From Thermus altitudinis (GTDB lineage: Bacteria > Deinococcota > Deinococci > Deinococcales > Thermaceae): a stretch of 64,000 bases of DNA. Made by a program: the position numbers and the translations under genes. The DNA is taken from the NCBI RefSeq assembly GCF_022760835.1, contig NZ_JAKTNQ010000009.1, forward strand, positions 16,814 through 80,813. Reading direction: 5' to 3'. Within the stretch, counting starts at the first letter, position 1; each line of letters starts with the position of its first letter. This document shows, piece after piece, positions 21,616 through 32,158 of the stretch. The notes beneath the pieces are model-generated. The model worked only from the letters and a program-made list of their open reading frames with translations. It searched no databases and was not told where the DNA came from.

Positions 21616-21984
21616 CTACTGGGCGCTTTCCAGGTCGGGCCTGAGGCGCACGGCCTCCCGCAGGTAGACGTGGCGCACCTGGTCCTGGGGGGTGTGCGTG
21701 TTCCAAAGGGCCAGGACCCGGATCACCCGGGGCAGGCTTCCCGGCACCGGCACCTCCCGGGCGGAGAGAAGGGGGACCCGGTGCATGCCGATCTGGCGGG
21801 CGGCCTCGGCGGGAAAGGCGGAGTGTAGGTCCTCCGTCACCGTGAAGATGATGGCCGCCAGCTCCTCGTGGCTTTGGATGCCGTTTGCCTCCAGCATCTT
21901 GAGAAGGAGTTCCCGGGTGGCCTGGTGGATGGCCTCCGGTGTGTCCTCCTCCACGGTGATGGCGCCTCGGATGCCCCGGACCAT
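21616..21984 (-). CDS. aroH: Chorismate mutase, AroH type
   Basis: 122-aa monofunctional chorismate mutase (chorismate to prephenate; Phe/Tyr synthesis). AroH-fold signatures: MVRGIRGAITVEEDTPEAIHQATRELLLKMLEANGI, AAIIFTVTEDLHSAFPAEAARQIG, VPLLSAREVPVPGSLPRVIRVLALWNT with the active-site Arg/Glu pairs of the trimeric fold. Full family length. Divergent from the PIG-L gene with 59 bp between starts. Confidence 0.95.
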   Translation of the reverse strand: MVRGIRGAITVEEDTPEAIHQATRELLLKMLEANGIQSHEELAAIIFTVTEDLHSAFPAEAARQIGMHRVPLLSAREVPVPGSLPRVIRVLALWNTHTPQDQVRHVYLREAVRLRPDLESAQ

Positions 21985-21995
21985 AGTTGGGCTCC

Positions 21996-22024
21996 ATGGT
22001 AAGGGGTTTTCTCCCTCGGGGCAA
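21996..22024 (-). promoter_or_regulatory. aroH promoter
   Basis: Minus-strand TTGCCC (22024-22019), 17-bp spacer, TACCAT (22001-21996), 11 nt before the ATG. The opposite strand carries TAGGCT (22031-22036), 7 nt before the PIG-L gene ATG, so the two promoters are back to back. Confidence 0.55.
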
Positions 22025-22043
22025 GGAGGGTAGGCTAGGGACC

Positions 22044-22706
22044 ATGAACCTGATGGCGGTGTTTGCCCATCCCGACGATGAGATCGGGGCTGCAGGCACC
22101 TTAGCCCTTCACGCCCGGCGTGGGGACCGGGTGTTGTTGGTTTGGATGACGAGGGGGGAGTTGGCCAGCCAGTTCGGGGCCCTGGAGGAGGCCAGGGTGG
22201 CGGAGGTACGGGAAGGGCACGGGGCCCATGTGGCCCAGCTGATCGGGGCCGAGTACCGTTTTCTCCCCTTTCGCGACACCTTTCTCACGGGGAGCCGGGA
22301 AGAGGCCCTGGCCCTAGCCCGGGTCATGGCCGAGTTTGCGCCGGATGCCGTCATCACCTGGGACCCTTGGGACGTGCACCCCGACCACCGGGCCACCCAC
22401 CAGGCGGTGCTTTCTGCCCTGAAGCTTTGCCGCATCCCCAAACTGGTGGGGGAAGCGCACCGGAAGCCGGTTCGCCTGTACCACTACCCTAGGCGGGAGG
22501 TTTCCCGGCCTTATGTGTACGTGGATGTCTCCGCCACCCAGGAGGTGGCGGAGGCGGTGTTTGGCTTCTACCAGGCGTTCTACGGCTGGCCCTTTAGCCT
22601 CGAGGACTTTCGGGCCCAGCGGCGGCTTCGGGGCCGGGAGGCGGGGGTTCCCTTTGCGGAGGCGTTTCAGACGGACTCCCCTCCGGCGTGGCCGGCCCTT
22701 CCCTAA
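22044..22706 (+). CDS. PIG-L / LmbE-family N-deacetylase
   Basis: 220-aa zinc-dependent deacetylase. Metal-binding motif AHPDDE at residues 8-13 and HPDHR at about 111-115 (WDVHPDHRATH). Family members deacetylate N-acetylglucosaminyl substrates such as GlcNAc-malate (BshB, bacillithiol synthesis) or GlcNAc-inositol. A BshB role is plausible but no bshA/bshC neighbour is visible. Start 22044 sits 7 nt after TAGGCT with no Shine-Dalgarno (leaderless type). The 3' end overlaps the convergent ClC gene by 113 bp. Confidence 0.85.
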   Translation: MNLMAVFAHPDDEIGAAGTLALHARRGDRVLLVWMTRGELASQFGALEEARVAEVREGHGAHVAQLIGAEYRFLPFRDTFLTGSREEALALARVMAEFAPDAVITWDPWDVHPDHRATHQAVLSALKLCRIPKLVGEAHRKPVRLYHYPRREVSRPYVYVDVSATQEVAEAVFGFYQAFYGWPFSLEDFRAQRRLRGREAGVPFAEAFQTDSPPAWPALP

Positions 22707-23970
22707 GCCCCTCCTCGGGGTCGTAGGGAGGGGTGAGGACGTAGGCCAGCACCACCGCGGGCAGGACCAGGGGCAAGGTGGCGTACCCGCCCCACTCCGC
22801 CGCCAACAGGGTGGCGGCAAAGGGAGCCCGGGCCACCCCCGCCAGCACGGCCACGCCTCCCGCCAGGGCCAGGGCTTCGGGGGGTAGGCCCAGGGGGCCC
22901 GGGAGGTGGGCCAGGAAGCTCCCCAGAAGCCCGCCCAAGACCAAGGCGGGGGTATAGGGGGCGCCGTAGGCCCGGACCCCGCTGGCCAAAAGGAGCAGGG
23001 CCAGCTTGGCCAGGATAAGGTAAAAAAGAGCCTTGGGTGGGATGAGGGGGGTGGTGGCCACGGCCACAAAGCCTAGGCCCGTACCCAGGGCCTCGGGGAG
23101 GAAAAGGAGGGCCAAGGCCAAGGCCAGGCCCAAGAGGCCGTGCCGCCAGGGAAAGGCCAAAGGGGAGAGGTGCCTTTGCAGGAGGCGGGCGCCTTCCATC
23201 CAGAGGGTAGCCAGCATGGCGGCTGCCAGGCCCACCAGCGCCCCAGCGGGCAAGGCCCCTAGATCCATGGGGGCGCTAAGGGGCAAAAGGGGAGTGTAGC
23301 CAAAGAAGGCCCCGTACACGGCGAAGGCCGAAAGGGCCCCGATGAGGGCTGGGGTTAGGGCCCGGGCCTCGAGGAGTAGGCTCCGGTAGAGGATCTCCGT
23401 GGCCAAAAGGGCCCCAGCCACGGGAGCGTGAAGACTGGCCCCAAGCCCAGCGGCAAGGCCAGCAAAGGCGAGACCCCCACCCAGACGGGGAAAGCGCCGG
23501 TCCAGGCCCCGGCCCAACCAAAGTCCCAGCACCCCAAAGGGACCTTCCCGCCCCATGGGGGAATAGAGGGAAAGCTGGAGCACCCCACCCAGCACCGCCC
23601 GCAGGTGAGCCCCCGGGGGGCTTGGCCGGTCTTCCCGGGCCTGGCGCAGTAAGGCGGCAAGGCCTTGCCCGGTGCCCAAGAGGCTGGTGACGGCAAAGAG
23701 GAGGGGTAGGAGGAAGGCCAGAGGCCAAAGGGCGGGTCCGGTGAAGGCCTGGGCTAGGCCACCTTCCCCTGGGGGCTCCGGGGCGAGGTATCCGAAGAAA
23801 AGCCCAAGCGCTTCGGTTAGAGCGCGAAGTAGCGCGTTAAGAAGGGCTAGCAGGAGCCCGGCCAAGGCCCCGGTGAAGGCGCTATACAGGATTAAGGGGC
23901 CGGTGTGCCGGACCTCTTCGTCCCGAAGGGAGGGGAGGTTGAGCTGGGGGCCGCGGCCCAAGGGGCGCAT
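22594..23970 (-). CDS. ClC-family chloride channel / H+:Cl- antiporter
   Basis: 458-aa membrane protein with 10 or more hydrophobic helices. The ClC selectivity segment GREGPFGVLGLWLGRGLDRR is clear (consensus GREGP). The first motif (GSGIP in canonical members) reads LGTGQG and is altered, while GAPYTPALVLGGLLGS corresponds to the third ion-binding loop (GxFxP). The gating Glu is the E of GREGP. Residues after about 420 form a Pro/Glu-rich tail encoded in the 113 bp overlapping the opposite-strand PIG-L gene. TGATG junction with the upstream amidohydrolase places it last in a six-gene run. Confidence 0.82.
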   Translation of the reverse strand: MRPLGRGPQLNLPSLRDEEVRHTGPLILYSAFTGALAGLLLALLNALLRALTEALGLFFGYLAPEPPGEGGLAQAFTGPALWPLAFLLPLLFAVTSLLGTGQGLAALLRQAREDRPSPPGAHLRAVLGGVLQLSLYSPMGREGPFGVLGLWLGRGLDRRFPRLGGGLAFAGLAAGLGASLHAPVAGALLATEILYRSLLLEARALTPALIGALSAFAVYGAFFGYTPLLPLSAPMDLGALPAGALVGLAAAMLATLWMEGARLLQRHLSPLAFPWRHGLLGLALALALLFLPEALGTGLGFVAVATTPLIPPKALFYLILAKLALLLLASGVRAYGAPYTPALVLGGLLGSFLAHLPGPLGLPPEALALAGGVAVLAGVARAPFAATLLAAEWGGYATLPLVLPAVVLAYVLTPPYDPEEGLREGPATPEGSPSETPPQREPPPPGPEAAAGPESPRG

Positions 23971-25079
23971 CAGAGGGAGTGTACCAGACTCAGAGGGGTT
24001 CCTCGGGCCAGGCGGGGGGTGGGAAGGCCCAGGGCCCGGTAGCCTCCCCGGGTTAGGGCTCGGATTATGAGCCGGGGTTCCGCCTTCCCCCAGAGGAATA
24101 GCGCCTCGTTTTTCACGTCCAGGTCAGGGCTGCTGGCCCGGGAGTCCGTGCCCAGGGCCAGCTCCACCCCGTGGCGGGCATAAAGCCCCAAGGGGGCTTC
24201 TCCCACCTGGAGGTTCCCGTTGGACCGGGGGCATAGGACCACCTTGCTGCCCGAATCCGCCACCATCCGCGCCTCTTCCTCATCCACGTGCACCCCGTGC
24301 ACCAAAACGGTATGGGGCCCCAGGACACCAAGGGTCTGGAGATAGCGCACGGGGGTAAGGCCCGGGGCCTTCCAGGGGGTTCGGCTAAAGCGCCGGTACA
24401 CCCCGGCCAGGGGGCCTTCCCCCGTCCTCAGGAAGGCCACCTCTTCCGGGCTTTCCGCCGCATGGATCATGAGGGGAAGGTCGTGGGCGCGGGCGTAGCG
24501 GTAAAGCTTCTCCAACAAGGGGGCGCTCACCGAGTAAGGGGCGTGGGGGGAAAGCCCAACCCTTATGCGCCCCCCCCTCTTGCGCCAGGCTTCCACCTTG
24601 GCCCTCACCCTCTGGAACACCTCCTCCGCATCCTGGGGATCTGGGGCGAAGACCTCATAGAAGGCCACCCCGGGCAGGGGGCTTTCTTGCAGGAGGAAGT
24701 CCATCACCTCATCCCGGAAGACGATGTCGGCAAAAGCCCCCACCCCAAGGCGTAAAAGTTCCTCCAAGCCCCTTTGCGCCGCCTCTAGTCCCCGCTTTTC
24801 CCGGTGGGCCACCACATGGGGAAGGAAGCCGGAAAAGGGCCCCCGGTAAAGGGGATGCAAGGAGAGATCCAGGTGGGTGTGGGCGTTCACGGGGGGTGGG
24901 AAGAGGGCCTTGCCCTTGTGGACCACCTCCGCTTGGGGAAAGCGGGCCTTTAGCTCCTCCAGGCCTCCCTGGCCCACCACCATGCCCCCTTGGACGGCGA
25001 TGGCCCCCTGGAGCATGGGGGTGCCAAAGCCGGTGTAGACCACGTCCGCGGTCCAAAGCTCAGTCTTTAACCAGAACAT
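23970..25079 (-). CDS. Amidohydrolase-superfamily metal-dependent hydrolase (chlorohydrolase/deaminase-like)
   Basis: About 369-aa TIM-barrel hydrolase of the MtaD/SsnA/TrzN-like group. Metal and substrate motifs: VNAHTHLDLSLH, LSPHAPYSVSAPLL, MIHAAESPEEV, LVHGVHVDEEEA, CPRSNGNLQVGEAPLG and LALGTDSRASSPDLDV. Start 25079 (MFWLKTELWTADVVYTGFG) gives the usual short N-terminal beta-sandwich lead-in and overlaps the GNAT gene by 20 nt; a far longer upstream frame is only the shadow of that gene. Substrate unknown. Context next to N-succinylamino-acid racemase and a GNAT suggests acyl-amino-acid or nucleoside-like amine chemistry. Confidence 0.8.
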   Translation of the reverse strand: MFWLKTELWTADVVYTGFGTPMLQGAIAVQGGMVVGQGGLEELKARFPQAEVVHKGKALFPPPVNAHTHLDLSLHPLYRGPFSGFLPHVVAHREKRGLEAAQRGLEELLRLGVGAFADIVFRDEVMDFLLQESPLPGVAFYEVFAPDPQDAEEVFQRVRAKVEAWRKRGGRIRVGLSPHAPYSVSAPLLEKLYRYARAHDLPLMIHAAESPEEVAFLRTGEGPLAGVYRRFSRTPWKAPGLTPVRYLQTLGVLGPHTVLVHGVHVDEEEARMVADSGSKVVLCPRSNGNLQVGEAPLGLYARHGVELALGTDSRASSPDLDVKNEALFLWGKAEPRLIIRALTRGGYRALGLPTPRLARGTPLSLVHSL

Positions 25080-25814
25080 AGCGGTTGGGATGCCGAAGGA
25101 AGTCCACGGCCTGGTAACCCCTGGCAAAGTAGTGGCCGAGGACCAAGCGGCTATGCTCCCGCCAGGCGAGGGCCAAGTCAGGGTCTTCCCTAAGAATCCT
25201 CCCCCAGTCCTCGGGGATCTGGAAAAGGAGGCGGGGGGCCTCGAGGTCCAGAAACCCTTCCAGGGGCCTCTCCTCCACCACCCGGTTGGCCAGGGGTAGG
25301 CCCTCCGCTTGGGGTTCGGGAGGAGGGTAGTAGATGCGGGCATAGACCCTTTCTGAAAGGAGTTCCCACTCCGCCAGGAGCCGATCCGAAGGGGCTCCGG
25401 CGTTGATGCCCGTCATGGGGCCATAGTGGTCGGGGAGGTAGGTCCTGGTCGTGGCCCCCAGTTTTCTCAGGTTGAAGTTGGCGTTCACCCCCCGTAGGGG
25501 ATCAAAGGTCCAGACCACCTTCCTGATCCCCCGGGCCAGGCACCAGTCCCGCTGGAAGCGCTTTAGCAGGAGGGCGACCCCCGTGCCCCGGTAGGCCTCC
25601 AGGACACCCAGCATGTGGGAGTGCTGGAGGGTGGGGTCTTGGGTGGGAAAGCCGAAGACGAAGCCCACCATCTTGCCTTCCCAGAAAGCCCCCGCCACCA
25701 AGCCCCCTTCGTCCTGGATGGCGATGAGGAGGCCCCTGGGCACCAGGTCGCTCTCCGCCCGGCCCCAGACCTCCCGCTGGAGCTCCACCACGGCCTCCAT
25801 CTCCTCGGGTCCTC

Positions 25815-25842
<28 letters not shown>
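25060..25842 (-). CDS. GNAT-family N-acyltransferase, racemase-associated
   Basis: 260-aa acyltransferase with one GNAT fold in the N-terminal 150 residues: EEMEAVVELQREVWG, HMLGVLEAYRGTGVALLLKRFQRDW (acyl-CoA pyrophosphate loop, variant of RxxGxG/A), VVWTFDPLRGVNANFNLRKLGATTRTYLPDHYGPM. The last block is characteristic of the COG3375-like family that sits beside N-acylamino-acid racemases. In Geobacillus a related enzyme succinylates D-amino acids with succinyl-CoA. Start 25842 (MAEVHVREL) overlaps the racemase gene by 28 nt. Function by family and neighbourhood. Confidence 0.78.
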
Positions 25843-28455
<2,613 letters not shown>

Positions 28456-28481
28456 GTCCCGCATTTTACCTTGGGGAAGCC

Positions 28482-29225
28482 CTACGAAAGCCACTCGGCT
28501 AAGGCCCAGACCAAAGGGGCCAGGAGAAGGGCCGGGAGGAAGGAGCCCACCCGCACCTTGGTGAGGCCCAGGAGGTTGATCCCCACCCCCAGGACCATGA
28601 GCCCCCCCACCCCCGTCACCAGGAGGACCCGGGGGTCTTGGGCAGGGTCTGGGAGGACCTGGCTTAGGGTACCCGCCAGCAGGGCGATCCCTCCCTGGTA
28701 GCCCAGGATCACCAGGACACTAAACCCCACGCCGATGCCGAAGGAGCTGGTGAGGGCGATGGCGGAAAGCCCGTCCAAGGTGGCCTTTAGGAGAAGAAGG
28801 CTGGGGTCACCGGTAAGGCCATTTTGGAGGGAGCCGAGGAGGGTCATGGGCCCCACGCAGAAGAGAAGGCTTGCGGCCACGAAACCCTCGGTGAAGCTTC
28901 CGCCTCCCCGTACCGCCTGCTTGATCTTCTCCCCGATGCCCTCCAAAGCTTCTTCCAACCGCCACCACTCTCCCAAAAGCCCCCCCAGGACCAGGGCGAT
29001 GAGCCCCAGGACAACCCCGTCCACGGCCCCACCCTTGGCTTTTCCCAGGGCGCCCGCCATGGAGAACCCGATGAAAAGGGTGGTGAGACCCACCCCCTGG
29101 ACCATGATGCGGGCCATGCGCTCGGGTAGCCGGCCCCGTAATAAAAGACCCAACCCCGTGCCCAGGGTCACCGTGGCGGCGTTGGCCAGGGTCCCCGAGA
29201 GCTTGTCCAGAAGGGTGAGCTCCAT
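28482..29225 (-). CDS. DUF554-family integral membrane protein
   Basis: 247-aa protein with about seven hydrophobic helices, matching the YdfK/YqgA-type DUF554 family: LANAATVTLGTGLGLLLRGRLPE, IMVQGVGLTTLFIGFSMA, GLIALVLGGLLGEWWRLEEALEGIG, TEGFVAASLLFCVGPMTLLGSLQNGLTGD, LLLKATLDGLSAIALTSSFGIGVGFSVL, TGVGGLMVLGVGINLLGL. Function unknown; a transporter role is often suspected. Start 29225 lies 7 nt after TAGAAT, part of a -10 element shared with the divergent methyltransferase gene. Confidence 0.87.
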   Translation of the reverse strand: MELTLLDKLSGTLANAATVTLGTGLGLLLRGRLPERMARIMVQGVGLTTLFIGFSMAGALGKAKGGAVDGVVLGLIALVLGGLLGEWWRLEEALEGIGEKIKQAVRGGGSFTEGFVAASLLFCVGPMTLLGSLQNGLTGDPSLLLLKATLDGLSAIALTSSFGIGVGFSVLVILGYQGGIALLAGTLSQVLPDPAQDPRVLLVTGVGGLMVLGVGINLLGLTKVRVGSFLPALLLAPLVWALAEWLS

Positions 29226-29243
29226 GGGGGCTATTCTACGGGT
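29226..29243. promoter_or_regulatory. Shared bidirectional -10 element between divergent leaderless genes
   Basis: Only 18 bp separate the ATG at 29225 (minus) from the GTG at 29244 (plus). The core TATTCTA (29232-29238) reads TATTCT on the plus strand, 6 nt before GTG, and TAGAAT on the minus strand, 7 nt before ATG. Both spacings fit leaderless starts. Confidence 0.65.
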
Positions 29244-29897
29244 GTGGAGCCCATCCTCACCCAGGACGGCACCCCTACCCTCTTCCATCCGGGGTACAGG
29301 GAGGCCTACCATCCCCGGCAAGGGGCCCTGCTCCAGGCCCGGCGGCTTTACCTGGAGAAGACCCTCACCCACCTGCACCCGGCGCCCAGGGTCCTCGAGG
29401 TGGGCCTGGGGCTTTTGGTAAACTTTCGCACCACCCTGGAAAGTGCCTTGGAAAGAGGGGTTTACCTCCGCTATCTGGCCGTGGAACGGGAACCCGTGCC
29501 CCGGGACCTTTTAGCCCAGGTGCGCCTTCCCCTCCCCCGGGCGGAGGAGGTGTTTGCCGAGGTCCTTAAGGGTTGGCCGGAGGCCTGTTTCCGGGGGCCT
29601 TGGGGCGAGCTTCGCATTCTCTTTGGGGAGGTGGAGGCGCTGGAACTTCCCCGGGATTGGGCCACGGCGGTCTACCTGGATCCTTTTAGCCCTCGGGCAA
29701 ATCCCGGGCCCTGGTCTTTCCCTGTTCTGAGGAAGCTGCACCGGGCTTTGCGGCGTGGTGGGAGGCTGGCCACCTACTCCGCCCAAGGGGCCTTCCGCTG
29801 GAACCTTAAGGCGGCGGGGTTTGCCCTTCACCGGGTGCCGGCTTTGGGGAAGCGGGAGTGGACGGTGGGAATCGCCTTAAAAGCTCCTCCCGGGTGA
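29244..29897 (+). CDS. tRNA (mnm5s2U34) methyltransferase, MnmD/MnmC(m)-like
   Basis: 217-aa SAM-dependent methyltransferase of the DUF752/MnmC C-domain-less type. Seen: LTQDGTPTLFHPGYREAYHPRQGALLQARRLYLE (family N-terminus), motif I RVLEVGLGLLVNFRTTLESA, acidic VEREPVP, WATAVYLDPFSPRANPGPWSFPVLRKLHRALRRGGRLATYSAQGAFRWNLKAAGF. It should methylate nm5U34 made by MnmEG (mnmE is at 13.3 kb). It lacks the FAD oxidase domain of E. coli MnmC. GTG start, leaderless-type promoter. The end overlaps the convergent deacetylase gene by 92 bp. Confidence 0.82.
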   Translation: MEPILTQDGTPTLFHPGYREAYHPRQGALLQARRLYLEKTLTHLHPAPRVLEVGLGLLVNFRTTLESALERGVYLRYLAVEREPVPRDLLAQVRLPLPRAEEVFAEVLKGWPEACFRGPWGELRILFGEVEALELPRDWATAVYLDPFSPRANPGPWSFPVLRKLHRALRRGGRLATYSAQGAFRWNLKAAGFALHRVPALGKREWTVGIALKAPPG

Positions 29898-30987
29898 GGT
29901 AGGTGAGCTCTACCCGGGCCTGTTTAGGGTTGGGGAGCTCCCCACGGTAGAGCCAGTGGAACCAGGTGCTGCTCAAGGTGGCCACAAAATGGGACCAGGG
30001 GGGTAGGGGATGGGTGTTAAAACCAAAGAGCCTACTCCCCTGGGCCAGGTGGCTGTAGCCATAGACTAGGCGCACCTCCGGGTCCTCGGCTACGAGGAAG
30101 GCCGCTTTTCTTAAGCTCTCCCGCATGTAGCGGATGGCCTCCAAGGGAGTGAGCTCCATGGCCCGCTGGCTTTCCAGATGGAGTTCAAAGGCGGGTGTTC
30201 CCCGGGAAAGGCCTGGGAGGTCGGGGCCGGGAAAGGGCTTTCGCTCCAGCCGAAGGAGGTCAAAGGGGCCGTACCCTGCCCGTACCACCCGATGCCTGGT
30301 GTTGTACCGTTCCTCAAACCCCTGCAGGCTACGGATGAGGGCCAGCCTGGGGGTGAGGGGCCTGGGGGCAAGCCCGTCCAAGGTGACCGGCTCGTATCCA
30401 AGGTGGAGGATCTGGGGCAGCACCCATTCCAGGAGCTTAAGCGTGCGCTCCGGGCCATCGTGGAAAAGCACGATGGATCCGGGGCGCAGGTAGTAAAGCA
30501 GGCGTTCTGCCAGGGCCTCAGGGAAGTGGTTTAACCAGTCCTTGCTTTCCAGGTCCCACAGGGCTACGCGCTTGCCCAGTAACCGGGCAAAAATGCGGGT
30601 AAAAGGGGTATGGAGGCCATGGGGTGGCCGGTAATAGCGGCCCGGATTCCGGCGCATGTGTTCCCATTCCAGCCAGGGTAGGAAAAGTTTCCAAGCTTGG
30701 TGCCATTCCCCGTGGTCCTCTATCTGGTGTCCTTCCCGCCTTATGGCCTCCACCAGGTCTGGCCGGGCCCGGGCCTTTTCCCCGGTGAGGAAAAAGGTGG
30801 CCTTAACCCCATGCCTGCGGAGTACCTCAAGCAGGGCCTCGGTCCTTTCGGAGGGGCCATCGTCAAAGGTGAGGGCGATCTTGGGGGTGCGCCTCGAGGC
30901 GTGGGCATAGGCCCCGAGGCCCAGGAAGCGAAAGAGCAAATCGGAAAGGCCGTACAGGAGAAGGACTAGGCCAAGGGCTAGTTCCAT
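29806..30987 (-). CDS. Polysaccharide deacetylase family protein (NodB domain) with extra C-terminal domain
   Basis: 393-aa protein. An N-terminal hydrophobic segment (residues 1-24) suggests membrane anchoring or export. The NodB domain starts with TFDDGPSERTEALLEVLRRHGVKATFFLTGE (metal Asp-Asp at about 41-42), a diverged HxxxH (DHGEWH), the R-P-P motif in GRYYRPPHGLHTPFTR and SIVLFHDGPERTLKLLE. Residues about 240-393 form an additional domain I do not recognise (RTTPAFELHLESQRAMELTP-like region, WSHFVATLSSTWFHWLYRGE). Start 30987 follows GGAGGG by 5 nt and overlaps the MFS gene by 10 nt. Probably modifies an N-acetylated surface glycan or lipid-linked sugar. Confidence 0.78.
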   Translation of the reverse strand: MELALGLVLLLYGLSDLLFRFLGLGAYAHASRRTPKIALTFDDGPSERTEALLEVLRRHGVKATFFLTGEKARARPDLVEAIRREGHQIEDHGEWHQAWKLFLPWLEWEHMRRNPGRYYRPPHGLHTPFTRIFARLLGKRVALWDLESKDWLNHFPEALAERLLYYLRPGSIVLFHDGPERTLKLLEWVLPQILHLGYEPVTLDGLAPRPLTPRLALIRSLQGFEERYNTRHRVVRAGYGPFDLLRLERKPFPGPDLPGLSRGTPAFELHLESQRAMELTPLEAIRYMRESLRKAAFLVAEDPEVRLVYGYSHLAQGSRLFGFNTHPLPPWSHFVATLSSTWFHWLYRGELPNPKQARVELTYLTREELLRRFPPSTPASPKPAPGEGQTPPP

Positions 30988-32144
30988 CGCACCCTCCAAA
31001 AGAGAAAGGCGTAAAGGAGGCTAAGCAGGAAGAAGACGGCACTTCCGGCCAGCAAGGGAGCCTTGATCCCAAAGGACTCCCAAAGCACACCCCCCACGGC
31101 AGGTCCCAGGGCGATGCCCAATCCCTCTGCGGTCATCAAGCCTCCCCAGATAGCGGCCCGGTTTTCCTGGGGGAGGTTCTTGGCCAGGAATCCGTTCCAA
31201 CCGGGAAGGAACAGGCTGTAGCCCACCCCTGCCAGGCTTACCAAGATCACAAGCTCTAGGAAGCTGGGAGCAAAGGCAAGCCGGAGCATGACGAGGCCGA
31301 GGAGGAGGAGTCCCCCCACCAGGGCCAAACGGTAGCCCTTGCGGTCCACCTGCCTTCCCGTTACGGGGAGGAGGCCAAAGGCCAGGGCTCCCCCATAGAG
31401 GAGAAGTCCTCCCAAGGCGATGGGCTCTAGGGCAAGTTCCTCCTTGGCAAGACGAAGGATGAATAGGGAAACCAAGGCAGGGGCGAAGGTTTGGCCAAAG
31501 GCTGCGGGCAGGAAGAGCAAGAGGCGCCGGAAGGGGTATGGCTCCCGCACGGCTTGGGGAAGCGGGATGCTAAAGGGGAAGAGGCTTAAGGCAAGGAGGA
31601 GGACCACGCCTTGGGTGGCTAGGAGCAGGGTGAGCGCAGCCTCGGGTTCCTTCTGGGCCACCTGCCCCACCCCCACCAAGCCGATGCCCACCCAAGGCAT
31701 CACCAAGGTTAGGGTAAAGGAAAGAGCCCTGGCTTCCCGGCCAGGCACGGCGATGCGGCTGGCTAGGGTCATAAGTCCGGGGTATAGGGTGGACAGGCTA
31801 AGCCCCCAGAGGATGACCAGTCCCCATAGGAGCCAACCCGTTTGCGCCAGGGGGGTAAGGAGGAGGGTCAGGAAGCCGGTAAGGGCGGCCAGGCTTACGG
31901 TGCGCCCAAAGCCCACCCTTTCCGCCAGGAGTCCACCAAAGGTTTTGGACAGGTTTTCCGAGAGTTGGTGGAAGGTGAAGGCAAGGGTAAAGGTGGCAGG
32001 GCCAAGCCCCAGGTGCTCGGGCGCATAAAAGGGGAGGAGGCCGGCAAAGTAGCCGCTACGCACCCCCTCCATAAGGCCTACGGCAAGGACCAGGCGCAGG
32101 AATACGGGAAGCCCCTCCCTGGCCCACGGCAGATAACGAAACAC
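30978..32144 (-). CDS. MFS transporter
   Basis: 388-aa inner-membrane protein with about 12 hydrophobic helices in two six-helix halves. An MFS-like loop 2-3 signature appears as GGLLAERVGFGRTVSLAA and its counterpart in the second half as LLPVTGRQVDRKGYRLALVGG. Other markers: LSTLYPGLMTLASRIAVPGREARALSF, AAIWGGLMTAEGLGIALGPAVGGVLWE. Substrate unknown; co-transcription with a polysaccharide deacetylase hints at sugar, lipid or drug export. GTG start; TATACT (32155-32150) lies 5 nt upstream. Confidence 0.85.
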   Translation of the reverse strand: MFRYLPWAREGLPVFLRLVLAVGLMEGVRSGYFAGLLPFYAPEHLGLGPATFTLAFTFHQLSENLSKTFGGLLAERVGFGRTVSLAALTGFLTLLLTPLAQTGWLLWGLVILWGLSLSTLYPGLMTLASRIAVPGREARALSFTLTLVMPWVGIGLVGVGQVAQKEPEAALTLLLATQGVVLLLALSLFPFSIPLPQAVREPYPFRRLLLFLPAAFGQTFAPALVSLFILRLAKEELALEPIALGGLLLYGGALAFGLLPVTGRQVDRKGYRLALVGGLLLLGLVMLRLAFAPSFLELVILVSLAGVGYSLFLPGWNGFLAKNLPQENRAAIWGGLMTAEGLGIALGPAVGGVLWESFGIKAPLLAGSAVFFLLSLLYAFLFWRVRWN

Positions 32145-32158
32145 GCTAAAGTATACCC
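32145..32158. promoter_or_regulatory. Shared divergent -10 region, MFS / glycosyltransferase 2
   Basis: Just 14 bp lie between the GTG at 32144 (minus) and the GTG at 32159 (plus). Minus-strand TATACT (32155-32150) is 5 nt from its start; plus-strand TAAAGT (32147-32152) is 6 nt from its start. The two hexamers overlap on the palindrome GTATAC. Confidence 0.5.
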
